Below are positions 22,550-30,935 of a stretch of DNA of 36,517 nucleotides, piece by piece; positions within the stretch are counted from its first letter, which is position 1, and every line of letters starts with the position of its first letter. The DNA lies in contig JAAYTD010000072.1 of assembly GCA_012518115.1 (NCBI GenBank), positions 1 to 36,517 on the forward strand, read 5' to 3'. This stretch comes from Ignavibacteria bacterium. GTDB taxonomy: Bacteria; Bacteroidota; Ignavibacteria; Kapaibacteriales; UBA2268. Under the pieces are notes generated by a model. It made no database searches and was not told the DNA's origin. It worked only from the letters and a program-made list of their open reading frames with translations. The position numbers and the translations under genes were made by a program.

Positions 22550-24640
22550 ATGTCTGAAGAATTAAAACAAGAGCCTAATGTTATGGAAGCAATTACTTCC
22601 AAGAGCTCTGAAAAAGAGGTGAGTTTAGCGGATTTCTTAGAAGCTAAATTTCAAAATTTAGATATGAGTGATGAGGAATATCTAGCATTATCTGAAAAAT
22701 CAGCTACCGTTATCAAAGAAGATGAATTGATAAAAGGTAAGATAGTAAAAATTATTAAAGACGAGGTATTCGTTGATATTGGTTTCAAATCTTACGGTAT
22801 TATTCCGAAGTCTGAATTAATAAATGCTGAAACCTATGTAGTAGGAGAAGAAATTGATGTATTTATTGAAAAGATGGAAGATGTTTCCGGTCGGATTTTA
22901 CTTTCTCGTCGTCGCGCTGATTTTATGCGTATATGGGAAGATATTCTTGCATTAAATGCTAATCAAGAAATTACAAAAGTTAAGATTTTACGCCGCATAA
23001 AAGGTGGTATGGTCGTTGATTTATTGGGAATTGAGGCGTTTTTGCCTGGTTCTCAAATAGATGTGCGTCCTATACGTGATTTTGATGCTTGGGTAGGCAA
23101 AACAATAGACGTTAAAGTTGTAAAAGTAAATCATCCTAGCGAAAACGTAGTAGTATCACATAAAGTTCTTCTTGAGGAAAATTTAGCAGAACAGCGTGAA
23201 GCTATTATGGCTAAGTTAGAGAAAGGCTTAGTTCTTGAAGGTATAGTTAAAGCTATATCTGATTTTGGTGTATTTGTTGACTTAGGTGGTATAGATGGTC
23301 TTGTTCACATAACAGATCTTAGTTGGGGACGTGTTTCACATCCATCTGAGGTTGTAGAACTTGATGTTACTGTTAAGGTAGTTGTATTAGATTATGATGA
23401 AGAGAAAAAACGTATTTCTCTTGGTATGAAACAACTTACTCCACATCCTTGGGATAATATAGGCGATAAATATGTTGAAGGTACAAAAGTTGAAGGTAAA
23501 GTTGTAAGTCTAACTGATTACGGTGCATTTATAGAAGTAGAAAAAGGTGTAGAAGGACTTATTCATATTAGTGAAATGTCTTGGACACAACATATTAAAC
23601 ATCCTTCACAAATGGTTTCTATGGGACAAGTAGTTGAAGCTGTTGTTCTAAATATCGATAAAGAAGAGAAAAAACTTGCTCTTGGCATGAAACAACTTAC
23701 TCCTGATCCTTGGGAAGATTTGATGAAACGTTTCCCTAATGAGTCAAAGCATCGCGGTATTGTTCGTAACTTAACAATATTTGGAGTGTTTGTTGAACTT
23801 GAACCGGGTGTAGATGGGCTTGTACATATTAGTGACTTAAGTTGGACTAAAAAAATACGTCACCCAGGCGAATTTGTTAAAAAAGGCGACGAACTTGATG
23901 TTGTTGTACTTAATATAGATCCAGAATTAAGACGTATTTCTCTTGGACACAAACAGCTTACAGAAAACCCATGGGATACTTTTGAAGAGAGATATGGAAT
24001 TGGAACAGAAACAGAAGCTAAGATTGAGAGAATTATCGAAAAAGGTATCATTATTGAATTACCTGACGGTGTTGATGGATTTGTTCCGGTTTCTCAACTT
24101 TCGTTTGCTCCTGTTAAGAAAATTAGCGATTACTTTACTCTTGGTGATACTCTTCCTTTGAAAGTTGTTGAGTTTGATAAAGAATCGAAAAAAATTGTTC
24201 TTTCTGTTGTTGAATGTTTACGTGGTAAAGATCAAGCGGTTATTGATGAATATAACGCTAAACATCCTGTTCCTAATGCTGATAAATATTCATCTGGTTC
24301 TGATTTACCTGAAGATGTTCCTGTATATCAACCAGGTGATAAGGAAATTGAAGAAGTATTGAGACAAGAATTTTCTTATCCTGAAACACCTCAAGATCTA
24401 TTAGGATATTCTCATGAGACAGAAAAAGATAATAGCGAAGATTCTTCTACAGAAGAAAAAGTAGAAAAAGCAGAAGTTCCAGAAACGACAGAAGCTCCGT
24501 CTTCAAATATAGTAGAAGCACTGGAAACTTCAGAAGAAACTCTATTGTCAGATGCAACAGAAGTTGTTCCAGAGACGCCAGAAGGTGAAACAAAGGAAGC
24601 AGAAGAAAAGGAAGAAACAGAAGAAACAGAAAATAATTAA
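22550..24640 (+). CDS. rpsA: 30S ribosomal protein S1
   Basis: S1 binds mRNA and helps load it onto the 30S subunit, which matters in Bacteroidota where Shine-Dalgarno sequences are rare. Six S1 (OB-fold) domains are visible at about 61-121, 141-206, 227-295, 312-383, 398-470 and 486-555. Domains 3-5 are the most alike, each with a 'GVFVdL..GvdGLvHisdlSW' core and a 'krIsLGmKQLt..PW' end. The first two are divergent, as is usual for the ribosome-binding half. An N-terminal 50-residue acidic extension and a long acidic Glu/Thr-rich C-terminal tail (about 600-696) are typical of Bacteroidota S1. The start ATG 22550 lies 94 nt after the predicted transcription start; no Shine-Dalgarno is obvious. 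Confidence 0.96.
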   Translation: MSEELKQEPNVMEAITSKSSEKEVSLADFLEAKFQNLDMSDEEYLALSEKSATVIKEDELIKGKIVKIIKDEVFVDIGFKSYGIIPKSELINAETYVVGEEIDVFIEKMEDVSGRILLSRRRADFMRIWEDILALNANQEITKVKILRRIKGGMVVDLLGIEAFLPGSQIDVRPIRDFDAWVGKTIDVKVVKVNHPSENVVVSHKVLLEENLAEQREAIMAKLEKGLVLEGIVKAISDFGVFVDLGGIDGLVHITDLSWGRVSHPSEVVELDVTVKVVVLDYDEEKKRISLGMKQLTPHPWDNIGDKYVEGTKVEGKVVSLTDYGAFIEVEKGVEGLIHISEMSWTQHIKHPSQMVSMGQVVEAVVLNIDKEEKKLALGMKQLTPDPWEDLMKRFPNESKHRGIVRNLTIFGVFVELEPGVDGLVHISDLSWTKKIRHPGEFVKKGDELDVVVLNIDPELRRISLGHKQLTENPWDTFEERYGIGTETEAKIERIIEKGIIIELPDGVDGFVPVSQLSFAPVKKISDYFTLGDTLPLKVVEFDKESKKIVLSVVECLRGKDQAVIDEYNAKHPVPNADKYSSGSDLPEDVPVYQPGDKEIEEVLRQEFSYPETPQDLLGYSHETEKDNSEDSSTEEKVEKAEVPETTEAPSSNIVEALETSEETLLSDATEVVPETPEGETKEAEEKEETEETENN

Positions 24641-24672
24641 ACAGTAAAAATTATAAATTATTTTTTCTATAT

Positions 24673-24708
24673 AAACTGTTCAAATAAATATATTTGGGCA
24701 GTTTTTTT
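24673..24708 (+). terminator. Rho-independent terminator after rpsA
   Basis: A 14-bp stem with two G-U pairs (24673-24686 with 24691-24704), AATA loop and T7 run. Confidence 0.85.
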
Positions 24709-24775
24709 ATTATTACAATAAATACAAATAAGTATAAAATCTTGGGAATTGTAAGGTTTTTTACTTTAAATTTAT

Positions 24776-24783
24776 TATATTTG
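24776..24783 (+). promoter_or_regulatory. -7 box of dxs
   Basis: TATATTTG, 19 bp before the ATG at 24803, giving a leader of only about 13 nt. No good -33 box. Confidence 0.6.
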
Positions 24784-24802
24784 AAATTTACTAAAGATAG
24801 AA

Positions 24803-26713
24803 ATGATAGAAGATACATTAGATATGTACAAATACAAGTACTTATCGCAAATTAATTCAGTAGAGGATTTGCGAAAATTAGATGAAGCAAACTTACCTGA
24901 ACTATGTTCTGAAATACGCGACTTTATGGTTAAGATTATTACTAAAGTCGGTGGACATTTAGGAGCAGGTCTTGGCGTTGTTGAACTAACGACAGCATTG
25001 CATTATGTGTTTGACACTCCTAAAGATAAATTAGTTTTTGATGTAGGACATCAAGGCTATCCTCATAAAATTCTTACAGGTCGTAAGGAAGTTTTCCACA
25101 CTATTCGTCAAAAAGACGGTATTTCAGGGTTTTTGAGAACAAGTGAAAGTGAATATGATGCTTTTGGTGCAGGGCATGCTAGCACAAGTATTTCGGCAGC
25201 TCTCGGTATTGCAGTAGCGCGTGATTTAAAGGGTGAAAATTTCAAATCTATAGCTGTGATTGGTGACGGTGCTTTAACGGGTGGTTTAGCTTATGAAGCT
25301 TTAAATAATGCAGGCTTTCAAAATCGTGATTTGCTAGTTATACTAAACGATAACAATATTTCTATAGATGAAAACGTCTCAGCTTTTTCTCATTATTTTA
25401 ATGATATTTATTCTTCACATCAAGTACAAACATGGAAGAATAATATTTATGATATTATGGGAAAAACAGGTGATCGTGGCGATAGAGTTAGGAAGTTAGT
25501 TTCGCGACTTGCTGGTGGTGTACGTGCAATAATTACCCCGGGTATGTTGTTTGAAGCTTTAGGTTTCAACTATTTCGGTCCAATAAATGGACATAATGTC
25601 CATAAAATTATAAAACTTTTACGAAATATAAAAAACATACAAGGTCCTACCCTATTACATGTTGTTACAGAAAAGGGAAAAGGATATGATCTTGCAGAAA
25701 AAGATCTTCGTAAATTTCATGCAGTTAGTTCCAATAGCAATGTAACTGGTGTTTCAGTAGCTAGTAAGAAAGATAATACGCCGAAGTATCAAGATACTTT
25801 TGGCGAAACAGTGCGACGTATTATGGATGACGATGATAAAGTTGTTGCTATTTCTGCTGCTATGATAGAAGGCACAGGTTTGGAAAAAGTTGCTAAAGAA
25901 TATCCTAAGCGTGTTATCGATGTAGGGATAGCTGAAGGACATGCAGTAACTTTTGCAGCTGGGCTTGCCACACAAGGGATAACACCTATTGTAGCTATAT
26001 ATTCTACATTTTTGCAACGTGCTTTTGACAACATTATCCATGATTGTGCACTTCAAAACTTACATATTGTTTTTGCTTTAGATAGAGCAGGATTAGTTGG
26101 TGAAGACGGCGCAACTCATCATGGCGTATTTGATCTTGCTTATTTACGAATGATTCCTAATCTATCTATCTTAGCTCCAAAAGATAATCAAGAACTAGTT
26201 AATATGCTATACAGTGCGGTATATGATTATAAAGAATGTGTAGCTATCCGCTATCCGAGAGGAGTGGGTATAGGCGTTCCTGATTTTTCCAAAAGAGATA
26301 GTATCGCTTTCGGACGCGGTGAAATACTATCTGAAGGTAGCGATGCCTGCGTTTTTGCTATTGGACGTATGGTGGATATAGCTATGGCGGCAAGAGAAAT
26401 TTTATTGAAAGAAAATATCAATATAGAAGTTATAAATGCTCGTTTTGTAAAGCCATTAGATACAGAATTGTTTGATAAAATGATAGAAAAACATAAGCTC
26501 ATATTTACGCTTGAAGACGGGCAAAAAACAGGTGGTTTCGGTTCAGCTGTTTTAGAATATATTAACAGTCGAAATTTATGTGTCAATTTGCAAATTATAG
26601 GAATTGATGATAAATTTATTGAACATGGTAATGTAAAAGAACTTTTATATGATAACAGATTAGATGCTCAAAGTATAGCTACACAAATAATGAATAGATT
26701 GGAAAAACAATAG
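24803..26713 (+). CDS. dxs: 1-deoxy-D-xylulose-5-phosphate synthase
   Basis: DXS joins pyruvate and glyceraldehyde-3-phosphate, the entry step of the MEP isoprenoid pathway, and is thiamine-diphosphate dependent. Visible blocks: 'GGHLGAGLGVVELT' (50-63, with catalytic His52), 'FDVGHQGYPHKILTGR' (79-94), the ThDP/Mg motif 'GDGALTGGLAYEALNNAG' (from Gly154, Asp155) ending with 'LNDNNISID', 'VTEKGKGY', and the pyrimidine-domain piece 'DVGIAEGHAVTFAAGLA'. 'FALDRAGLVGEDGATHHGVFD' and the C-terminal transketolase domain are also intact. 636 aa is normal. The gene is monocistronic, between the rpsA terminator and a terminator shared with nuoM. Confidence 0.97.
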   Translation: MIEDTLDMYKYKYLSQINSVEDLRKLDEANLPELCSEIRDFMVKIITKVGGHLGAGLGVVELTTALHYVFDTPKDKLVFDVGHQGYPHKILTGRKEVFHTIRQKDGISGFLRTSESEYDAFGAGHASTSISAALGIAVARDLKGENFKSIAVIGDGALTGGLAYEALNNAGFQNRDLLVILNDNNISIDENVSAFSHYFNDIYSSHQVQTWKNNIYDIMGKTGDRGDRVRKLVSRLAGGVRAIITPGMLFEALGFNYFGPINGHNVHKIIKLLRNIKNIQGPTLLHVVTEKGKGYDLAEKDLRKFHAVSSNSNVTGVSVASKKDNTPKYQDTFGETVRRIMDDDDKVVAISAAMIEGTGLEKVAKEYPKRVIDVGIAEGHAVTFAAGLATQGITPIVAIYSTFLQRAFDNIIHDCALQNLHIVFALDRAGLVGEDGATHHGVFDLAYLRMIPNLSILAPKDNQELVNMLYSAVYDYKECVAIRYPRGVGIGVPDFSKRDSIAFGRGEILSEGSDACVFAIGRMVDIAMAAREILLKENINIEVINARFVKPLDTELFDKMIEKHKLIFTLEDGQKTGGFGSAVLEYINSRNLCVNLQIIGIDDKFIEHGNVKELLYDNRLDAQSIATQIMNRLEKQ

Positions 26714-26734
26714 GAATGATTAAGCATTAAGTAT

Positions 26735-26769
26735 AAAAAAAAGAGGCTGCTTAAACAGTCTCTTTTTTT
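26735..26769. terminator. Bidirectional terminator between dxs and nuoM
   Basis: A 14-bp stem with one G-U pair (A7-GAGGCTG at 26736-26749 with 26756-26769). It is flanked by A7 on one side and T7 on the other, so it can serve both convergent genes. Confidence 0.88.
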
Positions 26770-26795
26770 ATTTGTATTTTTTATGTTTTTTGTTT

Positions 26796-28433
26796 TTAAG
26801 GTAATGTAGGTATATTTGTAACAAATGGAGCTACTACATCAATAAGATGATTTACAGAAGAAGTCATCATACCTACCATATAATTAGGTTGTATGCCTAA
26901 AAATATTACAATTAATGCCAATGGTACAAGAGCGGCTAATTCTAAAGCATTAACATCATCTGTTTTATACTTTTTACCTGTTGGATCCCAAGGACCTTCC
27001 CATCTAGGGTTAGGTTTTCCAAAGAAGATTTTTTGTAGAGCCCAAAGCATATAAGTTGCTCCTAAAACTATTCCTAAACCAGCAAACATTGTTGGAACAG
27101 GGAAAGCTTTGAAACCACCTATAAACACCATAATTTCACTAACGAATCCACTTAAACCTGGCAATCCTATAGCAGCAAAGAAAGCTATTGACATTAAACC
27201 TGTATAAATCGGCATCTTGTTTGCAAGTCCACCGAAATCGTCCATGCAACGAGTGTGAGCGCGGTCATAAATAACACCAACAATAAGGAATAACATAGCG
27301 GTAATTGTACCGTGATTAAACATCTGAAATATAGCGCCTGTAACACCTTGCGAGTTAAGAGCTGCAACGCCCAACATAACGTATCCCATATGTGAAACGG
27401 AAGAATAAGCTATCATCTTCTTTAAGTCGCGTTCGCCGACCTTATGTTGTCCCAAAGCACATAATGCTCCATATACAATACCGATGACACCAATAATAGC
27501 TATAGCATATTGGAAATATCCAAAAGCATCAGGGAAAATAGGCCAGCAAATTCGTAACATACCGTAAACTCCCATTTTCAAAAGCACTCCTGCAAGGATT
27601 ACAGAAATCGGTGTCGGTGCTTCAACGTGAGCATCAGGGAGCCAAGTATGGAATGGAAAAGTCGGTACTTTTATTGCAAATCCAACAAATAATGCTGCAA
27701 AAGCAATGTATCGCCAAGAAGTATTCAGTCCGCTGAAAATAGAACCAGGTCTAAATATTTCTTGATTAGTAAGTTCAATTAAATTGAATGTTCCGGTACT
27801 TACATAAAGACCAATCATTACTAAAAGGATAAATACCGAACCAAAGAACGTATATATGAAAAATTTGATAGCTGCATACTCGCGACGCGGTCCGCCCCAA
27901 ATACCAATGAGAAAATACATCGGTAACAGCATTATTTCCCAGAAAAGGAAAAATAGGAAGAAATCTAATGCACAGAAAAGTCCCATCATACCGAAATCGA
28001 GAAGTAAATACATCGCAAAATAGCCTTTTTGCAATTTCCCAACACTCCAAGAAGCAAAAGTTGCAACAAAGCAAATTAAAGCAGTGAGCAATAACATAGG
28101 GGCTGATATTCCATCAATTCCCATAAAATAGTCTATGTTCAAATCTCCCATAATAGGTAAAGCTTTAAGCTCGATCCAACGTACTTTCTCTACAAATTGT
28201 AAAGAAGATTCATCGGTAACACCGGATAACGACCAGTCGAAATTCGCATAAATTCCAATAGCTATTAATAATTGTAAAAAAGTAAAACCGACTGTTATCC
28301 AACGATATAAATTTGTTGATTTTTGTTTTGCCAATTCATCTTTTCCGCTAGGAATGAGTAAAATTACAATCATTCCTAAAAGTGGTAAGAAGGTAATGAG
28401 CGACAAAGTGCCTATTCCTAAAAAAGAGAACAT
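26796..28433 (-). CDS. nuoM: NADH-quinone oxidoreductase subunit M (proton channel)
   Basis: NuoM is one of the three antiporter-like membrane subunits of respiratory complex I. The protein has about 14 hydrophobic helices. Proton-path residues are in place: Glu166 in 'FLFWEIMLLPMYFLIGIWGG', Lys255 in 'GFAIKVPTFPFHTWLPDAH' and Lys286 in 'AGVLLKMGVYG' (counterparts of E. coli Glu144, Lys234, Lys265). 'KKMIAYSSVSHMGYVMLG' and 'FGGLANKMP' are further family blocks. 545 aa is slightly long for the family. Oddly, no nuoL or nuoN lies beside it: upstream is its own promoter and a divergent gene, downstream a terminator and dxs. Its M identity rather than an Mrp antiporter subunit is favoured by the overall block pattern. 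Confidence 0.93.
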   Translation of the reverse strand: MFSFLGIGTLSLITFLPLLGMIVILLIPSGKDELAKQKSTNLYRWITVGFTFLQLLIAIGIYANFDWSLSGVTDESSLQFVEKVRWIELKALPIMGDLNIDYFMGIDGISAPMLLLTALICFVATFASWSVGKLQKGYFAMYLLLDFGMMGLFCALDFFLFFLFWEIMLLPMYFLIGIWGGPRREYAAIKFFIYTFFGSVFILLVMIGLYVSTGTFNLIELTNQEIFRPGSIFSGLNTSWRYIAFAALFVGFAIKVPTFPFHTWLPDAHVEAPTPISVILAGVLLKMGVYGMLRICWPIFPDAFGYFQYAIAIIGVIGIVYGALCALGQHKVGERDLKKMIAYSSVSHMGYVMLGVAALNSQGVTGAIFQMFNHGTITAMLFLIVGVIYDRAHTRCMDDFGGLANKMPIYTGLMSIAFFAAIGLPGLSGFVSEIMVFIGGFKAFPVPTMFAGLGIVLGATYMLWALQKIFFGKPNPRWEGPWDPTGKKYKTDDVNALELAALVPLALIVIFLGIQPNYMVGMMTSSVNHLIDVVAPFVTNIPTLP

Positions 28434-28504
28434 CGAGCCTCCAGTATTTTTTAGTTAATAATTATAAGTCTCTTTTTGTTTTTTTAATGCTAAAATAACA
28501 GCTA

Positions 28505-28535
28505 CAAATATACAAATAATTTGTAATATAGCAAA
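28505..28535 (-). promoter_or_regulatory. Consensus Bacteroidota promoter of nuoM
   Basis: Read on the minus strand: TTTG at 28535-28532, exactly 19 bp, then TATATTTG at 28512-28505. Predicted start near 28498, leader about 65 nt. Confidence 0.8.
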
Positions 28536-28615
28536 AAAGAAACAAATGATTTTTTGATATTTTAATATTTTTTTTATCTTTATAATATAAGACTAATTAT
28601 TTTAAATAATTTTCG

Positions 28616-28623
28616 TATATTTG
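28616..28623 (+). promoter_or_regulatory. -7 box of the 28663 gene
   Basis: TATATTTG, 39 bp before the ATG, in the intergenic region divergent from nuoM. No clear -33 box. Confidence 0.6.
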
Positions 28624-28662
28624 TAAAGATATTTAACTTAGGAAAATATAAGCAAAATAAAA

Positions 28663-30258
28663 ATGAAATATATAAAACATATACTTTTTTTGTCATTTTT
28701 ATTAATACTAATTAACAATTTTGAAGTTAATGCAACAGAACTAATTTCTGCAAAGATTGAACCATTGAATAGATTGTCGTTAAGTTTAACTAATTTAGAT
28801 GGTGAGATAAATCATAAATTGTCAGCAGACAAAAAGAAAATTACTGCTGAATTAGATTATCTGTTAAACAATAAATTCAAAGATACAATTTTATTTGGTG
28901 AAGGTATTATAAAACAAGTTAAGTTTGATAAGAACTCTGTGGAAATAGAGCTTAAAGAAGTTCGCGGTTATACTGTGGCTGAGTTACCTTATACTAACGA
29001 GATTGTTATAGAAGTATTTGACTGGAACAAACTGTCGGAAGGGGAAGAAGCTTATAGAATGGCACTTTTAGGGTTAGAAGATGATTTAATTGAAGTAGCT
29101 AAACCTGACCTATTAAGAGCTGTGAAAAGCGATATTGCAGATGCCGGAACTTTCTTAGGCTTGATTTTGTTGAAAGAAGGAAAAATTAATTCAGCGCAAA
29201 AAAACTTCCAATTTGCAGAATTAAAAGGCTCTATCTTCGCTGAAAATTATGCCGCATTGACGCAAATATATAAAATAAAAAAAGATACAACAAACTCAAA
29301 GTTGTATGAAGAAAAATATAAGGAAAAAACAGGGAACAATAATATCCCTCAAATTGATTTGCCTGAAATAATAGAAAAAGAAGAGGAATGTTTAGAACCA
29401 GTTAGCCATTTAGATGAATTTTTAGATAAATATAAAAAAGAAGCCGATACAACAGACAAGCAAAAAGAAGAAAATAGTTTCCAAAATATATTGGCAAAAG
29501 ATACAACTACAAAAGATATAGGAAAAATTGATACTTATAAAACTATTGCAAAATATGCAATTGCGGTGGTTGCAGCTTTCGCATTATTATTGCTGTATTG
29601 GTATCTAAAATGGAGAAAAAAACAATTAGAAAAAATAGAACAAAAAAAAGTAACGCAGCAGAAAGTAAATAAAAAAGAAGCCGATACAACAGGTAAACAA
29701 AAAGTAAAGAAAAATCATAAAGATAATAAAAACGAAAAATCAAATAATGAAAAACAGAGCTTCGGGACTGTCATAGATAGAACAATAGCGGAAGAAGTGC
29801 CTTATATTCAGAATATCCAGACACAAAAAGTCGCAAAAACTGAAAATAAAGAAACAGAAACTGATAAATACAGTATTAACGAACAAGACAATAATATAAG
29901 ACAACAACAAACGACGCTGGAATATCCAAGTTCTCCTGAAGAAAGGTCGCAAAAAGCAAATGAACTTTTAGCGATAATGCAAGAAAATATAAAAAAAAGT
30001 GAAACTAATAACGCTAAAACGCAAAAACAATTGCCGACTGTTGAACTAGCTAGCAGACTTGCTGATGAACAGAAAAGAATAAAAGAAAAACAATTGTCGG
30101 ACTTGCCTGAAATTTTAGAATTAGACGAGAATAAAATAAATGCTATATCTAAAAAAATAGGTATCGAAAAAAGTGGGTTAGAAACAAGAAAAACTTTGAA
30201 CAAAATTGAAAATGATGAAGAAGAAATTTCAAAATTAAGTAAAAAATTTAAAATGTAA
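28663..30258 (+). CDS. Unknown single-pass membrane protein with TPR-like periplasmic part and charged cytoplasmic tail
   Basis: I do not recognise the family. A signal peptide (1-24, ending EVNA) is followed by a beta-rich segment (25-122). A short TPR-like helical region (about 125-222, 'AYRMALLGLEDDLIEVAKPD', 'AGTFLGLILLKEGKINSAQK', 'ENYAALTQIYKIKKDTTNSK') leads to an acidic linker. One membrane helix ('IAKYAIAVVAAFALLLLYWY', 295-314) precedes a long Lys/Glu/Gln-rich tail to residue 531. This order (exported part, one helix, charged tail) recalls FimV-like assembly proteins, but no LysM domain is seen, so the likeness is only in layout. An 11-residue segment KKEADTTxKQK occurs at 258-268 and again at 337-347, encoded by a 24-nt exact repeat that brackets the helix. 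The next genes are T9SS-type envelope genes. Confidence 0.7.
   Translation: MKYIKHILFLSFLLILINNFEVNATELISAKIEPLNRLSLSLTNLDGEINHKLSADKKKITAELDYLLNNKFKDTILFGEGIIKQVKFDKNSVEIELKEVRGYTVAELPYTNEIVIEVFDWNKLSEGEEAYRMALLGLEDDLIEVAKPDLLRAVKSDIADAGTFLGLILLKEGKINSAQKNFQFAELKGSIFAENYAALTQIYKIKKDTTNSKLYEEKYKEKTGNNNIPQIDLPEIIEKEEECLEPVSHLDEFLDKYKKEADTTDKQKEENSFQNILAKDTTTKDIGKIDTYKTIAKYAIAVVAAFALLLLYWYLKWRKKQLEKIEQKKVTQQKVNKKEADTTGKQKVKKNHKDNKNEKSNNEKQSFGTVIDRTIAEEVPYIQNIQTQKVAKTENKETETDKYSINEQDNNIRQQQTTLEYPSSPEERSQKANELLAIMQENIKKSETNNAKTQKQLPTVELASRLADEQKRIKEKQLSDLPEILELDENKINAISKKIGIEKSGLETRKTLNKIENDEEEISKLSKKFKM
29432..29692 (+). repeat. 24-nt in-frame direct repeat pair inside the 28663 gene
   Basis: Identical 24-nt copies at 29432-29455 and 29669-29692, 237 nt (79 codons) apart. 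The 79-codon unit contains the sole membrane helix. The repeat encodes KKEADTT plus neighbours in the same frame both times. Confidence 0.9.
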
Positions 30259-30324
30259 AAAATATATAAAAGTAAATAACTTAATATAAATATTGGTGAA
30301 TATCAACCAAAAATAAATTAGAAA

Positions 30325-30832
30325 ATGAAACAATACATACAATTTTTTTCCATATTTATACTATTTATTGTAGTATCTTTTCAAGATGTAATTGCTAATG
30401 ATTACAACGAATTATACGGCAAAAGTAATGATTATACTACTGATTATTTAGATAATTATCAAGAGGCTGGCACAAAAGTTGTTGGGAATTATAGAAAGCA
30501 AAAGAAATATAAAAAAGGAAATACAACGAATAGATGAAGCGGACACAAATAATAGAAATAAAATCAAAAAAATTTGGGAAAACTCATCAGGTGTTTTGAA
30601 TGTTACAGCGAATTTAATAGATACAAATATAGCTGTAAAAATTAATGCTTATAATATGTTAGGAAAGAAAGTAGCTGAAGTTTTTTCAGGAATACCATCA
30701 AATAAAAATGGAGACGGTGAATATCATTTTACTTCTGATACAGCAACAAATCTTCCTAAAGGTGTTTATGTTTTAGTTATCCAAAGCAGCCGGTTTCGTA
30801 TCGCTGAAAAATTTATAATTACCAAAAATTGA
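30325..30832 (+). pseudogene. Frameshifted small secreted protein with T9SS-type C-terminal domain
   Basis: Two overlapping frames make one gene. The first (from ATG 30325) has a signal peptide ('QYIQFFSIFILFIVVSFQDV', then IANDYNEL) and runs to a stop at 30537. The second, in the +1 frame and ending at 30832, has no sensible start of its own. It encodes a T9SS type A-like sorting domain: 'VLNVTANLIDTNIAVKINAY', 'NMLGKKVAEVF', 'LPKGVYVLVI', 'RIAEKFIITKN'. The join is near the A6 tract at about 30510-30517, where 'KKYKK' of frame one meets 'EIQRIDEAD' of frame two; the rebuilt protein is about 168 aa. This may be a real inactivating indel, a homopolymer error in the sequence, or recoding. The A6 context does not give the canonical -1 slippery arrangement in the first frame. 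Confidence 0.75.
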
Positions 30833-30935
30833 TTTTTGAATTTTTCTTTCCTTTGTAGCTAGTATTTACATAAGCCTTATATTTATTTTGCTTTAATAAA
30901 AAATATAATTCTTTTTATTCAACGGATTATAATTT

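Noticed and set aside
24720-24802. Riboswitch (for example TPP-type) upstream of dxs
   Set aside because: The region is short and A+T-rich, the predicted leader is about 13 nt, and no conserved riboswitch core is present.
25754-26586. Minus-strand open frames within dxs
   Set aside because: They are antisense shadows of an unambiguous dxs gene; they lack start context and domains.
30495-30525. Programmed -1 ribosomal frameshift at the A-rich tract
   Set aside because: The second frame is +1 relative to the first. The A-AAA-AAG heptamer is only in register in the second frame, so the canonical -1 mechanism does not apply.
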